A stretch of DNA of 64,000 nucleotides from assembly GCF_964355755.1 (NCBI RefSeq), contig NC_092672.1:7564001-7628000 (forward strand), read 5' to 3'. The notes below the pieces were generated by a model. It saw only the letters and a list, made by a program, of their open reading frames with translations. It was not told the origin of the DNA and ran no database searches. The first letter of the stretch is position 1; each line of letters begins with the position of its first letter. Of the stretch, positions 1 to 15,000 are shown piece by piece. A program made the position numbers and the translations under genes. The DNA comes from Antedon mediterranea (taxonomy: Eukaryota; Echinodermata; Crinoidea; Comatulida; Antedonidae).

Positions 1-2
1 TT

Positions 3-33
3 GAGATGGCCATAGTATCTGAGGGTGAATGCG
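3..33 (+). CDS. agrn: agrin: end of a Kazal domain (partial exon)
   Basis: Reads [10 protein letters not shown], the typical end of a Kazal module, then a phase-1 donor (tgcG|gtgagt). The rest of the exon lies upstream of the window. Confidence 0.8.
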
Positions 34-3000
34 GTGAGTTTTTAAAATAATAAATTAATAATAAAATCAGTAATTTAAACATTTAAATATTAATTAATTG
101 TTTCATATTATGTTCAAGTAGCTTTGCATCAAAAAGTGAAGTTAGTTGGTAAGATGTTTTTCCCTATTTGAATAGTTAAAGAATGAATATTATGTCGGTG
201 CAGTATATCTATACCCCCTGCTTCCTTTAGCTTGAATCTAACCATAGCTATCAGCATAAGCTTGGTGGTCTTGAGGTATAATAAATCATTTTAAGCTCAT
301 TTGTTCAAGTCCCACTTTAGAGTTACTTACATGGTTGTGTTCTCAATGTAAGTATATTAAAAGGATCTTTAGTTTCTGCTACGACTTTATAAACATAATT
401 GTCAACACATGCCTACTAATCAAATAGTGTTGTGGTTGCATCAGTGCTATGATTTTAACCCCAAACCATATTTGTATTTGTCTTTAAATTCAGTGACTGA
501 CAAGGCAGCTTTGTGTCTAGAACATCTCTGTGACTTTGGTTACTGTATTGTAGAGGGCGGCAAACCAGTTTGCAAATGCGACATGATGTGTCCTGTAATG
601 TATAAACCAGTTTGTGGAAGCGATGGTATGTCTTATGGTAGTGGCTGTGAACTTTATCAAGCAGCCTGTGAACTGAAGATGGATATTGTTATTGCATACG
701 AAGGTCTATGCGGTAAGGACTGGTTTGCACTTTTTGGAAGTGTTGTACAAGGTCTCCCAATAATCGTGGGAGTGATCTTCTATTTTCCACTTAAGATGCA
801 AGTTTTCTTGATTGTTTTAAATATACTAAAAATCATCCTGATAGTACATAAATTAACAAATTAGTCCCTAATACTAGATTCATATTTTATTAGTCCAGTC
901 TTTTCTTCCTTAATTAAAAGTGAAAAATGTATTGCCAATATATTTTCCATAAAGCACATCAGCTTACTGTAGAGCCTATGTTATTGTTACTTTTTCCGGC
1001 CACGATTTACTATAAAAATGATATATATAATATCTATATAATATAACTGTTATTAACTTATTGTTTAATGTATTTTAAAATCTATGGTTTGGCCATGTTT
1101 TATAAAGTCTCCCAATATTTACAATTGTTCTCAAGTTTGGATCTTGAAACATTGAGATTTCAACTAAGAAACTCCATAGTACAAGTCTATAATCACACAT
1201 CCTTGAAACCTTATTGATAAAGCAAGCAATAGTTACAATTAGTACACATTTTACTCACCTGGCCTAAGATTAAATTTGTTTAGCTACCATCTTTTATATT
1301 TGATGGCAATCTAGTTTTATTGCATATAACATCACTCAGTTTAACTACACATTGTATTTTATTTTATACAAAGCACAGTTGTTTTCAATCTTCTCTATCT
1401 ACCTTTCCTGACTATTTTAGTGTCATACATCTTTACATAATATAAAAACAAATGCAAACTTTCCTATTCACTTTTTTTATTCAGTTTGTACTATTCTGTT
1501 AGTAAATACTTGAACAGTGCTCATCCATTTTAGATAGCACTAGTAGGCCTACAATGGAATCTATTTTATTTCAGAGGGTTGTGAGCAACATGAGTGCGAG
1601 TATGGTGCCATCTGTGAGATGACCATAGATGGACCTAAGTGCGTCTGTTCAGAAGGATGCATAGAAGTCCAGGCCCCAGTGTGTGGTTCTGATGGAGTCA
1701 CGTACAGTAATGAATGTGTACTACGTGTAGAAGCTTGTAAAACCGAAGCAAATACATCCGTGGCATCACTGGGTCTTTGTGGTAAGCACTGCACTATAAA
1801 ATGTTCACACTCACTCAGTAACAGCATCACATTTAATATTCATTTAGCTTCTATCACGTTTTTATTTATATTTCACTTTGGTTCTTTTACCTAAACATAA
1901 AGCTTGGTTCTCAATAGGAAGCAATTCAAAGACGTAAGCGCAACGCATGTTTATTAAAAAAAATCATAACACAATTGAACATCCAAACTGTCGCTTGTGA
2001 TTGGTCAACTCACTTGAGATGTTTTTACATCCTTGCATTGCGTCCTGTGTTGGATCCAAGCTTAAATTCTTTAATAAATTTACTGCAGTAGTAGTGTGTA
2101 CTGCAGTAACCTATTTGCTATAACTATTACTGGAACTTCCATTGAAATAATGCATTAATGTTTCATACTTTTTTTGGTTTTCTTACTTTACAGTAATAAC
2201 AATGGCACTAAAGCTTGGTGATGATTGTTTGCCTTTAAGTAAAAGGTGTTTGGTTCAATTTACTCATATACCTACTGTAATATTTTTGATGTATAATGGA
2301 ATAAAGCTACTACCATTGTTAATTTCTTATAGATGAATGTGCTGATGTCACCTGCGAGTTTGGAGCTGAGTGTGATCGAGGAATGTGTCAATGCCAGACA
2401 GTCTGCCCTTTGAACTTCCAACCAATATGTGGTGAGGATGGCAAGACTTATGATAATGAGTGTTCAATGAAACTGGCAAGTTGTGAAACAAAGAAAAACA
2501 TTCTTAAAGATTTTGATGGAAGGTGTGAACAAGGTGAGTATCTAAATAAGTTTGTATTGAAAAAACTAATGTTAACACCTTATCACAATCAACAGTCCTG
2601 TACAGTGGTTACTCACGCGAAACTGTGGGAGGAGAAAATTAGAGTTGAAAAAAAATACCATTTGGAAAATTCCAGTTAGAACCAGTTTACATGTAATTTG
2701 GAATTACAGGAATTGTCTCCTTCCAGAGTTACAGGTATCAATTGGAAACTGTTTCCTGTATTAACTTGCAATTTTGTTTAGGTGCTGATAGATTTACGAT
2801 TGCGGAGTTTGTTATGTGTCTTTGCATAGATTAGGTCATTATTAATTGTATATTTACTAGTTACTTTGCATTTATTTACACAGACGGTGATGATGAGGAT
2901 GACTTCAGTGGTTCTGGTATTTATCATGTTAACATATTAAATGTCTTGGGATTCTTGCTTTAATTCTTGATGGGCTTAAGCTTGCTTTAGATATGCACAG

Positions 3001-6000
3001 CACATCAATGCAATTCAATCTCTTTATTTATCTCATAAAAAAAACAAATAATACACATAATAAAGAGGAGTAAAATAAATTTAAAGAAGGTAGACCTCCA
3101 GGAAACCCCAAGGAGCTTGTGATAGAAGAAAAAAAAAGTTACAAAAGATAAATATAATAAAAAGCCTGAATCTTCTAATATAAAATACAAAACATGCATC
3201 AATTCCTGCAAATTTTGTTTTTTGCATACAAATTAGGCTGTGGGGTTGCCTGAAAGATATCACAGAATATTTTGGGTTTTTTACATAGCTTCAGCTGTGT
3301 ATCCAGATTTCAAATTTTTTAATTTTAAATAGAAAAGAACCAAAACTTTGAGATTGTTGGAAGTTTTATTATAAGATTTAAGACCTTACTAAACTTAACA
3401 CAAATTCTCCAAAAAAGAAAATTTCCACAAAATTTGTAATCATTAATTACTAATCGATACAGTACACTACTGTCTGATGTATTGGCATGCATATGGTAAA
3501 CACATCAAATACAAGTTCATTGAGAAGCTATAAGTGATTTCCCTTGTGGAAGATAAAACGTATGTTACTTCTAATGAATATATTCTCAGACGTTTTTGCA
3601 TCTTGTTGTCTTTATGTGCACTTGCATTGTGAATATAGTATGCCTACAGACTGGATTGTAATACTATAGGTTTTACACTTTTTTTTGCACAGGTTTTTAT
3701 AAAAAAATCACAAACCCTTGTTCTTACACACATGCAATGATTAAGAGAATAAACAATTTATAGACAGACCTTTTGCTTGCAATTATTATTGAGGTATTTG
3801 ACAAATTTCGAACATTTTGTTCTTTTTTCGGTTATGGTACTTTGTCTTTTGCTTTTTTTTTGGCTTGTTGGATAGTTTAGGATAGGAAATCGTGTGACAT
3901 ATGTGGAGATGTTCCCAATGCAAATAGAAAGTCACCTTTTTTATCTACGACAACCAACAAATTGGAGTGCCTTCCCAATTTCATCAGGGACATCTACACA
4001 ATGTTGCTATTTATTATAGTGTAATTTTAACATGTAATACCGCAGTACATTAGGTCTATGTAAACATGGTATTGGCGTTTCGATGTGTAAATGTTAATGT
4101 ACTGCTTTTATAGGAATATTAATATGTTGCTTAGTGAGAAATATCACAAATGTATGTATGGAATCGGCAATATTTAGCACCTGGTAATCCAGGTACTACA
4201 TTAAACACTGTTAAGTTGGCACCTGTTGGATGGTCATGTGTTAAGATTAACACCTGGTAGATAGTGTTTGCACTAGTTTGCATTTGTGCTGCACATTTGA
4301 ACTTGTCAATATGTGAATGGTGATTCTAAGTCCTAAAATGTGCTATCAGATAAAGTCTTAATTCAATATAACACATTAATAGTTTATTGTATTTTGTTTT
4401 ATATAATTCTAAATTCACATCTATTAACAATAATTTGTTTTAAGTTAATTTATTTTGTTACTAACATTTAGTTTGTTTTCTTAATTTATTTTAAATTCAG
4501 GGTCTGGATCAGGATACGAAGGAAGTGGACTAGGTAGAGTAGCCACACTGTTAATTGTCCAAACACTGTCCTTGTCAAATTTGTCCAATTCCAATACTGT
4601 AGAGCTTGTATTTTTTTAATTCTCTAGTTTTGCCATTTTCGTAATTTTCATCATTTTTTAAGATAGTCAAATTACCATCCATTTTTACATTGATGCCTTT
4701 TCTTAAATTACCAACCAGATTTACAAAACCTTAAACAAGTCCGCAGATCTAAATTTTTACATTCCTACTTTCTGAAACAATTCTCTTCTTAAATAAGGGC
4801 ATATAAAAGATACAGAGCTCTACAGTTCATTGCAGATCAAAATCAAAACATTCTGTTAAATTAAGAAATAATCCATAATTGTTTTGTTTATCGAGCTGTT
4901 TACTATCTGTTCTCTTGTTTATCATCTGTTTTATTGTTTGTCATAAGTTTAAAGTAGAGGTTGTGGATTATTGAATTTGTTGAATTAAATAGATTATTGT
5001 ATTGCATTAAAGTAAAATTGTTTATTTTGTTGGACATTTACTTTTTTTTTAATTCTTGGTGCCTGTCAACAAGTTCTAATAATTAATACTCACTAAAGCT
5101 GGGTTCCCACTACAATGAAATACAATGTTGTATGCACTAATTGAATGACAAATTACTAGTTTTGCATTACATCCTTGTATTGTCTCAATTTGATATTTAT
5201 CATTGACAAAAACAATATGTCCTTTGGTTTGGTAAAACTAATTGAATGTTTGTGTTATTTTATTCAATGTTGCTCAATTTCTGTGATGTGCTTGGTAACT
5301 CTAACTTTTCTCAAAATGTTGTTATTGTTGCTAAAGTACCTATAACACTACGCTATTTCTTGTGTAAATTCACTACATCATTTCAATCATATTTCACATA
5401 CATTTACAAGCTTTCATTTTATTCTATATGTGGATAAAATAAGTTATTAAACCGTCTTTTTTATACCTTTTTTATTATTCAATAATTCATCTTTTTGTGT
5501 TTTCTTGTATGGTGTAATTTAATACTAAAAGGTATATCTAAACATAAAAATTAATCTGTAGGAGTAAAGTTTAAATCATGTTTATACCATTATCAATAAA
5601 CCAGTTTGTTCCAGTATCAGTAAATCAATACAAGTTTAAAACAGATAAAGAAACCAGTTATACCAATATCAGTATCAACACTAGTTTATATCAGTATCAA
5701 TACACCAGTTTATTCTAGTATCATTAACCAGTTTATTCTAGTATTAGTAAACCAGTTTATTCCAGTATCAGTAAACCAATACCAGTTTATGCCAGTATCA
5801 ATAAACCAGTTTATGCCAGTATCAATAAACCAGTTTATGCCAGTATCAATAAACCAGTTTATGCCAGTATCAATAAACCAGTTTATGCCAGTATCAATAA
5901 ACCAGTTTACGCCAGTATCATTCAATCAAAAGTCATCAAAATAAGTACAGTATATTTACACTTTAATAATGTCTTATTTTGAATCAAGGTTCTGGGTCTG

Positions 6001-9000
6001 GAGAAGATGATGGTTCAGGTAAACGTTGCGATACTAGGTACAACTGTTTTTATGGAACGTGCGAACAGACTGATGATGAGTTTGGTCGCTGTAGTTGCAA
6101 GTTTCGCTGTCCTCTTTTACGTGAACCTGTTTGCGGTTCAGATGGCAAGACATATGCTAGTGAATGTAACATGAGAGAGCATTCCTGCAAGAGCAGTAAA
6201 TATATAGCTGCCACAAAGTATAGCTCTTGTGAAGGTAAAATTTATTTTCATAGCTCATATAACTGTATTCTTATACGGTAGAACCATTATTAGGGGGATA
6301 CCGTCAGGACCAAACAAAGTTTCCCCTGAATGACGTGTCTCCTGATTAGGGGTTGGCTTTCCAAAGAAAGTGTCCTCTTAATATGGATGTTTAAAGCATT
6401 TCTTGCCTTCTTTCATTTCACAAGATCGTGTCTTCATAACAAGGGTGTCCTCTAGTAAATAAATATTTTATTTTGCAGAAGATTTTGGGGCCTGTGATGG
6501 TGAGACACCATTAAAGAGACCAGGTACTAATAAAGATCTGTACTGTGGACCAGAGGAAGGTTCTGATACCTGTCCTGAGAAAAGTTACTGTCATACCAAT
6601 ACAGAGAAAACATTTGCTAAATGCTGTCCAGGTGAGAATATTTTTTTATTGTGAATTGTTAATTATGATTAATCAATATATTGATTTTTGTAAAAATCAA
6701 AATTGATTGTTGTTGATATGGTAAATTGATAAGACCATTCAGCTACCATTAATGTTACTATCTTTAAAGTGATTTTAATAAGTACACTTCTTACTTAACA
6801 TATTCATTGTGTATATATCAATAATATCTATTTTTTTATAATGATTTTCTTATAATTATTTTCTTATACAATGCATCATTTTTGTCATCTAGCTTTTCCA
6901 GGTTTGTTAAAATGACAGTGATACAGTTTTGCACAATATTTTCTGTGTTTCTATATTGTATGGTTCACCCACCTTAGTATAGTATGTAGTTTACTTGAGA
7001 TGTGTGTCATCCTTACTGGGTAAAGTGATGTGACCTATTGTGTTATTTGTTTGATATATTGTAATACTGTTGTAAAATTATGAAGCCTTCCTCAAATAAA
7101 AAACGAACAACCATTGTACTTTGAGTCTTGGTGCCATACAGTGTATGATTGAGTGGCAGATATTATTTTGTGGTGAAAAAACTTCTTTGACCAGCAAACA
7201 ACAAAGAACCTTATTAGTAGATAAAAGATTTTCCTAGTTTACCAGGTGTTGTTACCAGTTCTTGTGAGAGTATGTGGCTTATTGTGTATCAGAATGCTTT
7301 TGTCTGGAGCCGCCTAGTATTAAAACTACCTGTTTTGTTTAGTAAGGTTATTCCATTTGCCAGTCATCTCATAAATGGTTTGATGAATTCTTATATAGCT
7401 TTAGATGGTGGTTTTCAAGCACCATTTCGGATTTTCACACTGTGTTTCAACACATTCTGCTTTTTGGTAGCACCTAATTAATTGTTCTTCTATTTAATGT
7501 TGATAAAACTGCACTTCTGTTTCTGTTCTGTCAGAGATATGTTGATTTAACATGCACAATTTATTTAGTATGACTATTAAGATAAGGTTAATCACTTTAG
7601 CCACCATAATTTTAAGGAAATTCTATAAAATTATGAAAATATTAAGTGTTATTATTAAAATTTACTATTATTTTCAGAGGAAAAAACTCATGGATGCACA
7701 GAGTCTATGTATGGTTGCTGCCCAGATGGAAAAACTTCTGCAAGAGGAACAAACTTTGCAGGTTGTCCAAGTAAGTATGCATTTTAAATCTCCTAAAATG
7801 ATTATTAGATTTGACTTAATACACTGGTTCTTGCAATCCCACCAAATATAAAACACCAAAAGCCATATGTGATTAAGGAATGAGAAACTACATTTTATTC
7901 ATTATCATTTTTGTAAAGGCTTGTGCAAATGTAATGAGCTAGGATCCTATAGAAGAACATGTGACCCAACATCTTTCCAGTGTTCGTGTAAACCGGGTGT
8001 TGGTGGAAGCAGATGTGATCGGTGTGAACCAGGCTTCTGGGACTTCAGAGGAATTCAGAATGGAAATAGTGGTTGTCGAGGTAAATTATAGTTTACAATA
8101 TACCTTTACTTTCAAAACTAAACATTTCTTTTGTATTCTTTATACCAGGTGACCTCTTTTGTACAAGACTTCCCCTCCCCCCCTCAGAGGGTCAGTACAC
8201 AACTTACAAAACAATTGATACCATTCACAAAACACAGCACAACCAACCACCACACATCAAATGTTTACATATCTTTTAACTGTAAACCAAAATCTAGGAA
8301 GTTCACTATGCCATAGTACCAAGATTTCTCCAAAATTGTGCCACTGCCTATACTTGGAGACTTGGTTAAGAACGCAATGTTTTCCAATACTGTGTTTTGA
8401 TAAAAATTCCAACTAGGTTTTGAATAACCTGATGATACGTTGTGTAATAAACTATTGTATGTATTGATGGCCTGCATGTCATGTGACACGCCCAAGTTTC
8501 AGCTTAATTTAAATGTACCAATATTATTATACTTTAGCCTGTAGTTGTCAGCCTGGTGGATCGATACGTGATGATTGTCATCAAATGACTGGACAGTGTC
8601 TATGTAAAGAATCTGTTATGGGAATGAAGTGTGATATCTGTCCATTTGAAGAAGTTATGACATCATCTGGATGTAAGTACAACATCTGAATTGTATTGTT
8701 TAACTTAACTTTCACTGTACTTGTATATAAGCATACAGTATAGGACATTTGAATACCTTATAATTAACTGACTTACTTTATTATTTTAGGTGAGTTACTG
8801 GAACCAGGTCAGGTGGTCAAATCATGTGATGAGCTAGAATGTCGTTATGGATGCAGTGAAGCAAGAGGTGTAGCAACATGCAAGTGTCCTGTTAGCTGTC
8901 CAGATGTTGGACCTGTTTGTGGAAGTGATGGAGCTACATACGCTAGCGAGTGCATGCTTGACCTGGTTGCGTGTCGAACCAATCAAAATCTGCGACTAGT

Positions 9001-12000
9001 ATCAAGAGAAAAATGCAAAAGTAATAACATTTTGTAATTCTCCATTCTTTATGTCAAATGATTTAATAAACAATGCTTCAACTCACCAATAATTGATTAT
9101 TGATTGTATTTATTCAGAACCTCCTCCATGCCCATCGACAAACTGCCAAGTACTGTGTCCACGCGGATTTGAACAAGATGAGAATGGATGCCAAACATGC
9201 AAATGCATTGGTAGGTTGTTTTATAATAATGTTTGCTCCAAAAGTTCTTATTAACATTTTGAACTATTAAAAATAAGTTTTTACCCAGCAACTAATAAAA
9301 TATATATTTTGACAAGTTTTCACTCTGAATTTATTCTTTTTACCATAGCAGAACCAACAACAAGCCCCGATATTGTCACTGAAACACCAGAGGTAAGCTC
9401 TGAATCACCAGAGGTAAGCTCTGAATCACCAGATGTAGTCACCACAAAGTCGGAAATTGTCACCATGGCACCAGAAAATATCACCATGGTGCCAGAAGAT
9501 GTCACTATGGCCCATGAGGATATGTCAACAACACCAATGCAAACACAGCCAGGAAAACTTCTTACTGCTGATATGTCTACATTGGAGCCTGATGAAATGG
9601 CAACAACAATCATTGAAGGAGTTACTTACAGAACTGAATTGGTAACAGAGTATCCAAAGGAAGTCACTGGCGAACCAAAGATGGAAACTGATGGCCAACC
9701 ATCAAAGACTGATCAGTTTTTCACATCAAACATGATTGTAATGGAAACAAGTACTTTATATGAAACAGTAACCATTGATATTGATAAGACAGAGAAAATG
9801 GTTTCTGGTAAGACACTGAAAGCCACTGAAGAATCAAAACTAGAGGTCACTCCAGAACCTCTGATCCAGACAACACTTCTAGCTACTGAAGTTGTTACTG
9901 AACGTGTAGACATGGGACCCATACCAACCTCTTCAGAAAAACTTCAACAGCAGACTACTGGATTTGGTATGGAACCCACTAAAATGTCCACAGAGATAGT
10001 AGAAAAAGATGTTACTGAGACAGTAGAAAAAGATGTCACTGAGGCAGTAGGAAAAGATGTCACTGAGACTTTAGAAAAAGATGTCACTGAGACTTTAGAA
10101 AAAGATGTCACTGAAACATTAGAAAGAGATGTAACTGAAAAGACAGAAATAGTTACAGAGAAAGTTATTGCTACTGAAATGTCCAATGTCAGAGTCACAA
10201 AGAATATTCCAGTTACTACTATGCCATCTGATGATGAAGATCTCTCTACAGAAATGGGTTCAGGGACAGGTAAAGTTACAGTTTCTATACAATAAAAGAG
10301 GTAGTTTCTGGATGATTAGATTTGGAGTTTTCTAGTTGGTGGTTTTCCTAAGCAGGTAGCCTCAACTGTCTTTGAGGGCACTTCTGTTTGTTAAAATGTG
10401 TAAAAATAGTGTACATTATAGCTTCTTCTTACGGACACCCTGTTCAGCTGATACCCACATTTAGCTCCTTTTTGATGTTACATCATTGGTTTTTTGCATT
10501 AGGTGAAGATCTTGAGCAAGGTGGTACCACACCAGTACTCATGACAAATATTGTTGGAACCACAGTAATGCCATTGTACACTGGATCAGGATGTGAGATG
10601 ACTAAGTTTGGTTGCTGTGAGGATGGTATTACACCATCTGATGGTCCTGATGGAATGGACTGTCCGCTGGTTGGTAAGTAAAAATCTTATTCATTTAAAA
10701 AAAGTTCTTTAAATAGATTTTTTCCATATAGTTAATATCCATATGTTCAGAAAAATATGTGCAATTGTAAGTGAAGTGAAATTTATTATTTTCAACTGTT
10801 AAAATGTTAAGCTCTGTCAACACTATCAAACCAATTTGAAAAAAAGTGTGACGTGCCAAAATAATAATGGTATAAAAATAAAACCAGTATATCATCGTAT
10901 ATACATTTGATTGTCACACAAAGTTTGATAGTGTAGACAGGGCTTAAGTAACTGTTAACTCAATTCACTGTACTGATTCATTTTAGTGACAACACCTGAA
11001 CCACCACCGCCAGCATGTGACTCTGTGATGTGTCAACATGGAGGTTCCTGTATCAACCGAATGGAAGAGCCTGGATTTATCTGCTTGTGTCCTCTTGGTA
11101 GAAATGGTCCTGTATGTGAAGAAGGTAAGGAATTTGTAGGTTTAATAAGTTATCACTGACCATAGAATGAAAATGTCATATAGGTTTTTTTCTGTCAATA
11201 AATGTGAAATAAAAAAAGTAATATAAAAAGAAACAAAATAATTGAATGTTTTTCGACATTATATTCAATTCAGCATTTAAGGGGCAGGGTAGTTTTTACA
11301 AAGCTTTTTTCTTTTAAGGAAAAGTGTTCAGAAATATTTTGTTACAATTTTAATTTTTAGAAACTGAATACACCACTCCTTCATTCTCTGGTCATTCATA
11401 CATTGCCTTTGAGAAGAGACGACGAACGGCAAGCTCAACAGAAATTGAAGTTGAATTCTATCCAGAATCTGATACAGGCATCCTCTTCTACTCATCTTCG
11501 TCTGATGGAGATGAGTTTATTTCAATAGAAATTGTTGACGGTTTTGTAGAGTTCAGGTTTGTTTAACATATTTTTTAATTTTTTGCTTGTGCTTTTTTAT
11601 TTATACTATTTCATTTCTATAGTAATATTTTTTTTCATAAATAAAAAATGTCACTGCTTTTCTGTGTACAGTCAGACCTTCAATACTAGATCAAATACAG
11701 TAATTATGTAAAAAAGTGTAACGTTTTTCAAGCATGACATTAACATATCAGGTGTTACATCCTCAGGTGGCAAGGTAAAGATGATGGTATCGCTAGGACA
11801 ACAATCGCCATGCCAACCACAGACAACAATAACGAGTGCGTCTTCATTAGTTTTTACCATGGTTTTATGTTCAGAAATTCTTCCATGGTTACGCCTCTTA
11901 AGCAATTCATTTATGCTAACAATACATGTTTGACTTTATTTGCCAGTATTCATATCCAGCAATCTTCTAACTCTACCATATTATACTGCCTTTATTATTA

Positions 12001-15000
12001 ATATTAATTAAATTTTGTATTCATTTACTTTGGTTCGCTCACAATTTCTTTGGTTGCTAGCTAGTTATGGGACAAACTACTTTACTTCTAAACAAACTGC
12101 AGCTTTTGGGACTTGCTTTTCTTGTAGGATCTCTTAAAAATATTTTTTACGTCTTGTCAAAAAAGACTTTGAATATAATATCAGCTTAATTATACCCTTA
12201 ATACTATAACTAGTAAACCTTTTCTTCCTCCGTTTGTTTAAATTTGCAGTTATGTTCATACCTCCTAGCCAGATACTCACTGTACCTTATTGGGTTTATT
12301 CTAAACAAACTTTTTGGACTTTGTTTTTTTTTTTGGATCTCTTTTACAAGAAAAAAGGCTTTGAATTTAATACCAATCTCATTATAACCTTAACTGTAAG
12401 TCCTTCCTTCCGTTCATTTAATTTTCCATTCACATGCATACCTCCCAACCAGATACCATCTGTTGTCCACTATACCATTATTTATGCTCCATGCACACAA
12501 TAGCCTATTTGCGCTAATGTACTGTAGTATTGGCCTGATAGCCCAATAGACCATGACAATTTTTGAAAGATATCCTAGCAAAATTAATATTGTATATTTC
12601 TAATGTTGTTCTTGATTACATATGAAACACTGTTACCATTCAATGGAACCTTATAAACTTTATATTTTCATACTCTACATTGTAGAAGTTCATTACAAAC
12701 AATGCATTTTTCATTTTTAGTTTTACTTTTGTTCATTTATGCACTACGATCATTATTCCTAGCTACTATCATTTTGACAGCAGATTGTTTTTGCAGGCAA
12801 CATAATAAGACATTAATGACATTTTTTTGTTTTATTTTTGTTAACTAATGTTTATTTATAAAAACCTAACAGTGATTATAACTATGTTATAGCGACCAAC
12901 AGTATGCATAGTCCAGTATGACTAATTAATATACATTATTTTTATATTTTTAACCTATGATTGAATATTATTATATGAATGGTTGTGTAGTGTGCAACTT
13001 ATTCAGTCATGTTATATTTGTTGGCCTAGCAACTTATGATGTTCATTTATGTGTTAATTCAGTTTTTTTGTACATGTTTATCTGTTTTCTTTATGTTTTT
13101 CATTTCTAATAGTCTACATTTCCTTCCTAATATGCTATTTGTAACAGCTAATAGTCCAATTGCAAGCTACTAACAAATATCCGACAGCCAAGCATCTTGA
13201 TAAACCCGCCTAGCATGTTTTCAGATTAATTTTTACTGGTTCTAAATGCATGTAAAACAATAATAATAATATAAAAGTAATTAATATATCCAACAATCTA
13301 ACATCTAACAAGTCCCATTCTCAACCCCTAGAGTGTTCATTGTATAATAAGATCCTCTTAATAATATGAGCCTGTAGTCTATCTTTATGCAACAATAGTC
13401 ACAATAGAAAAAATAATTACCGTATGTACTAATGCAAACATTGAATAATTTGTTCTACTAGTACTAATATCCAACTAGTCTATGTTATAGACTGTGATTC
13501 AACTAATATGGGAAAAAACATTTTGTCACACATGGTGTGTCATACCTATAAAAAAAATCAAACCACTGCTGTTGGTGGTTCCCATAATAAATAAATACTA
13601 ACAACGAAAAAAACATTTAAGAAAGGGGCTTAAGATAAAATAAAGTGTCAGACTAATTTAACAAAAAACTAATTTGACTGCTTACTGTATAATCTTAGTC
13701 ATTCAATATCTTTACTGGCTTGTGGAGTTTCCACACCACAATTCCCATACACTGTACTTCTTTCATTTCCTTTATTTTCTGAATAATTATGAATTTTTTA
13801 AGATATCAATATGAGAGAGATACTAATTGATTTCATCGGAAAGTGTTTCCTTAACATTGGTGTCCCCCTGAATTAACTGTTTAAAAGCTTTTCAACCAAT
13901 TTTAACATGTAACTGTTTCTTTCATTAGCTTTGATGTTGGATTTGATAATCTTTTGGTCCTTCGAAGCACGGAGTCCGTGTCAGTGAATGAGTGGCATAC
14001 AGTCGTTGCCATGCGTGAACGTCGTGATGGCAGCCTACAAGTTGACGATCAGGCCAAAGTTTCCAACAGGTTGGGAAGTGGGTCATCTCTTCTAATTCTA
14101 GAAACAGATGTATTTGTTGGTGGCATTCCTCTGGACCAAGAAAGGTATGTTGTACAATTTGAATATAACAATAATTTGGGTTTCAAGGCCGAGCCAATAT
14201 GAGGCAGACAATGCCTCGTCTGAAACTTTCAATTTTCAATCTTCTGACACATCTCGTCAATTTATATTAATGATTATATTGAAAGCATATTTGCCTCGTC
14301 TGTTTTCAACCTCTCGCTACGACCTTGATTTTTTTATTCTTTACACATTGAACAATTGAGAGCAGTCCCATACATTTAAAAAAGCAAATTTTGATTTTAA
14401 GAAACCATAGAAAAACAATTTTCTGTTTAATATCCAACATACAAATGAGGATACTCTATTGTTTTTCTCAAGTTAAGTTAATACAGTAAAAACCTCTATT
14501 AAGGGCAAACTTTCAAAACTGTCCTCTAAAAAGGGATTTTTTCAAGAATCAATTGAGTTTGTGAAAGCGTCCCATGAAGAAGTCAAAAGTTTTAACACAA
14601 TTGATTTTTATAACTTCTTGTTTATTCCAGTACATATGATCATCTTCAAGTATCAAGTGGCCTTGTAGGGTGTGTCAGAAAACTGTCTATAAATGATGAG
14701 CCATACCAACTGAAAGATGATGCACTGTATGGTGCCAGTGTCGGTGAATGTGGTGTTAGTCCATGTGATGCTAAACCTTGTCTTAATAATGCCACATGCA
14801 TTAAAGAAGGCGAAAATTTCATGTGTAAATGTGTTGAAGGATTCTTTGGTAATTTTTTTTTAATTTTAAAGATCTATCATTCTAAAAGTATATATTCATC
14901 TTATTATAAAATAGTGTAACATTGAACCATCTTTAGTACATTTAATACTACAGTATTGAGAATCTCTAAACATTTAAACGTTTGATTTTTAGGCCCGCTC

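Noticed and set aside
409-493. Met start of the open frame at 409 as a real translation start
   Set aside because: The segment before the acceptor at 493 is intron. A Kazal end with a phase-1 donor at 33 shows that the gene continues from upstream.
5710-5925. Minus-strand open frame with DTGINWFI repeats
   Set aside because: It is the 24-bp minisatellite read in frame; no start context, no homology, and it lies in an agrin intron.
7552-7851. Plus-strand frame starting [10 protein letters not shown]
   Set aside because: Wrong frame across the agrin CCPDG exon at 7678-7770, whose splice phase and motif are clear.
9320-10198. Minus-strand frames opposite the agrin Ser/Thr exon
   Set aside because: Shadow of the repetitive coding exon on the plus strand.
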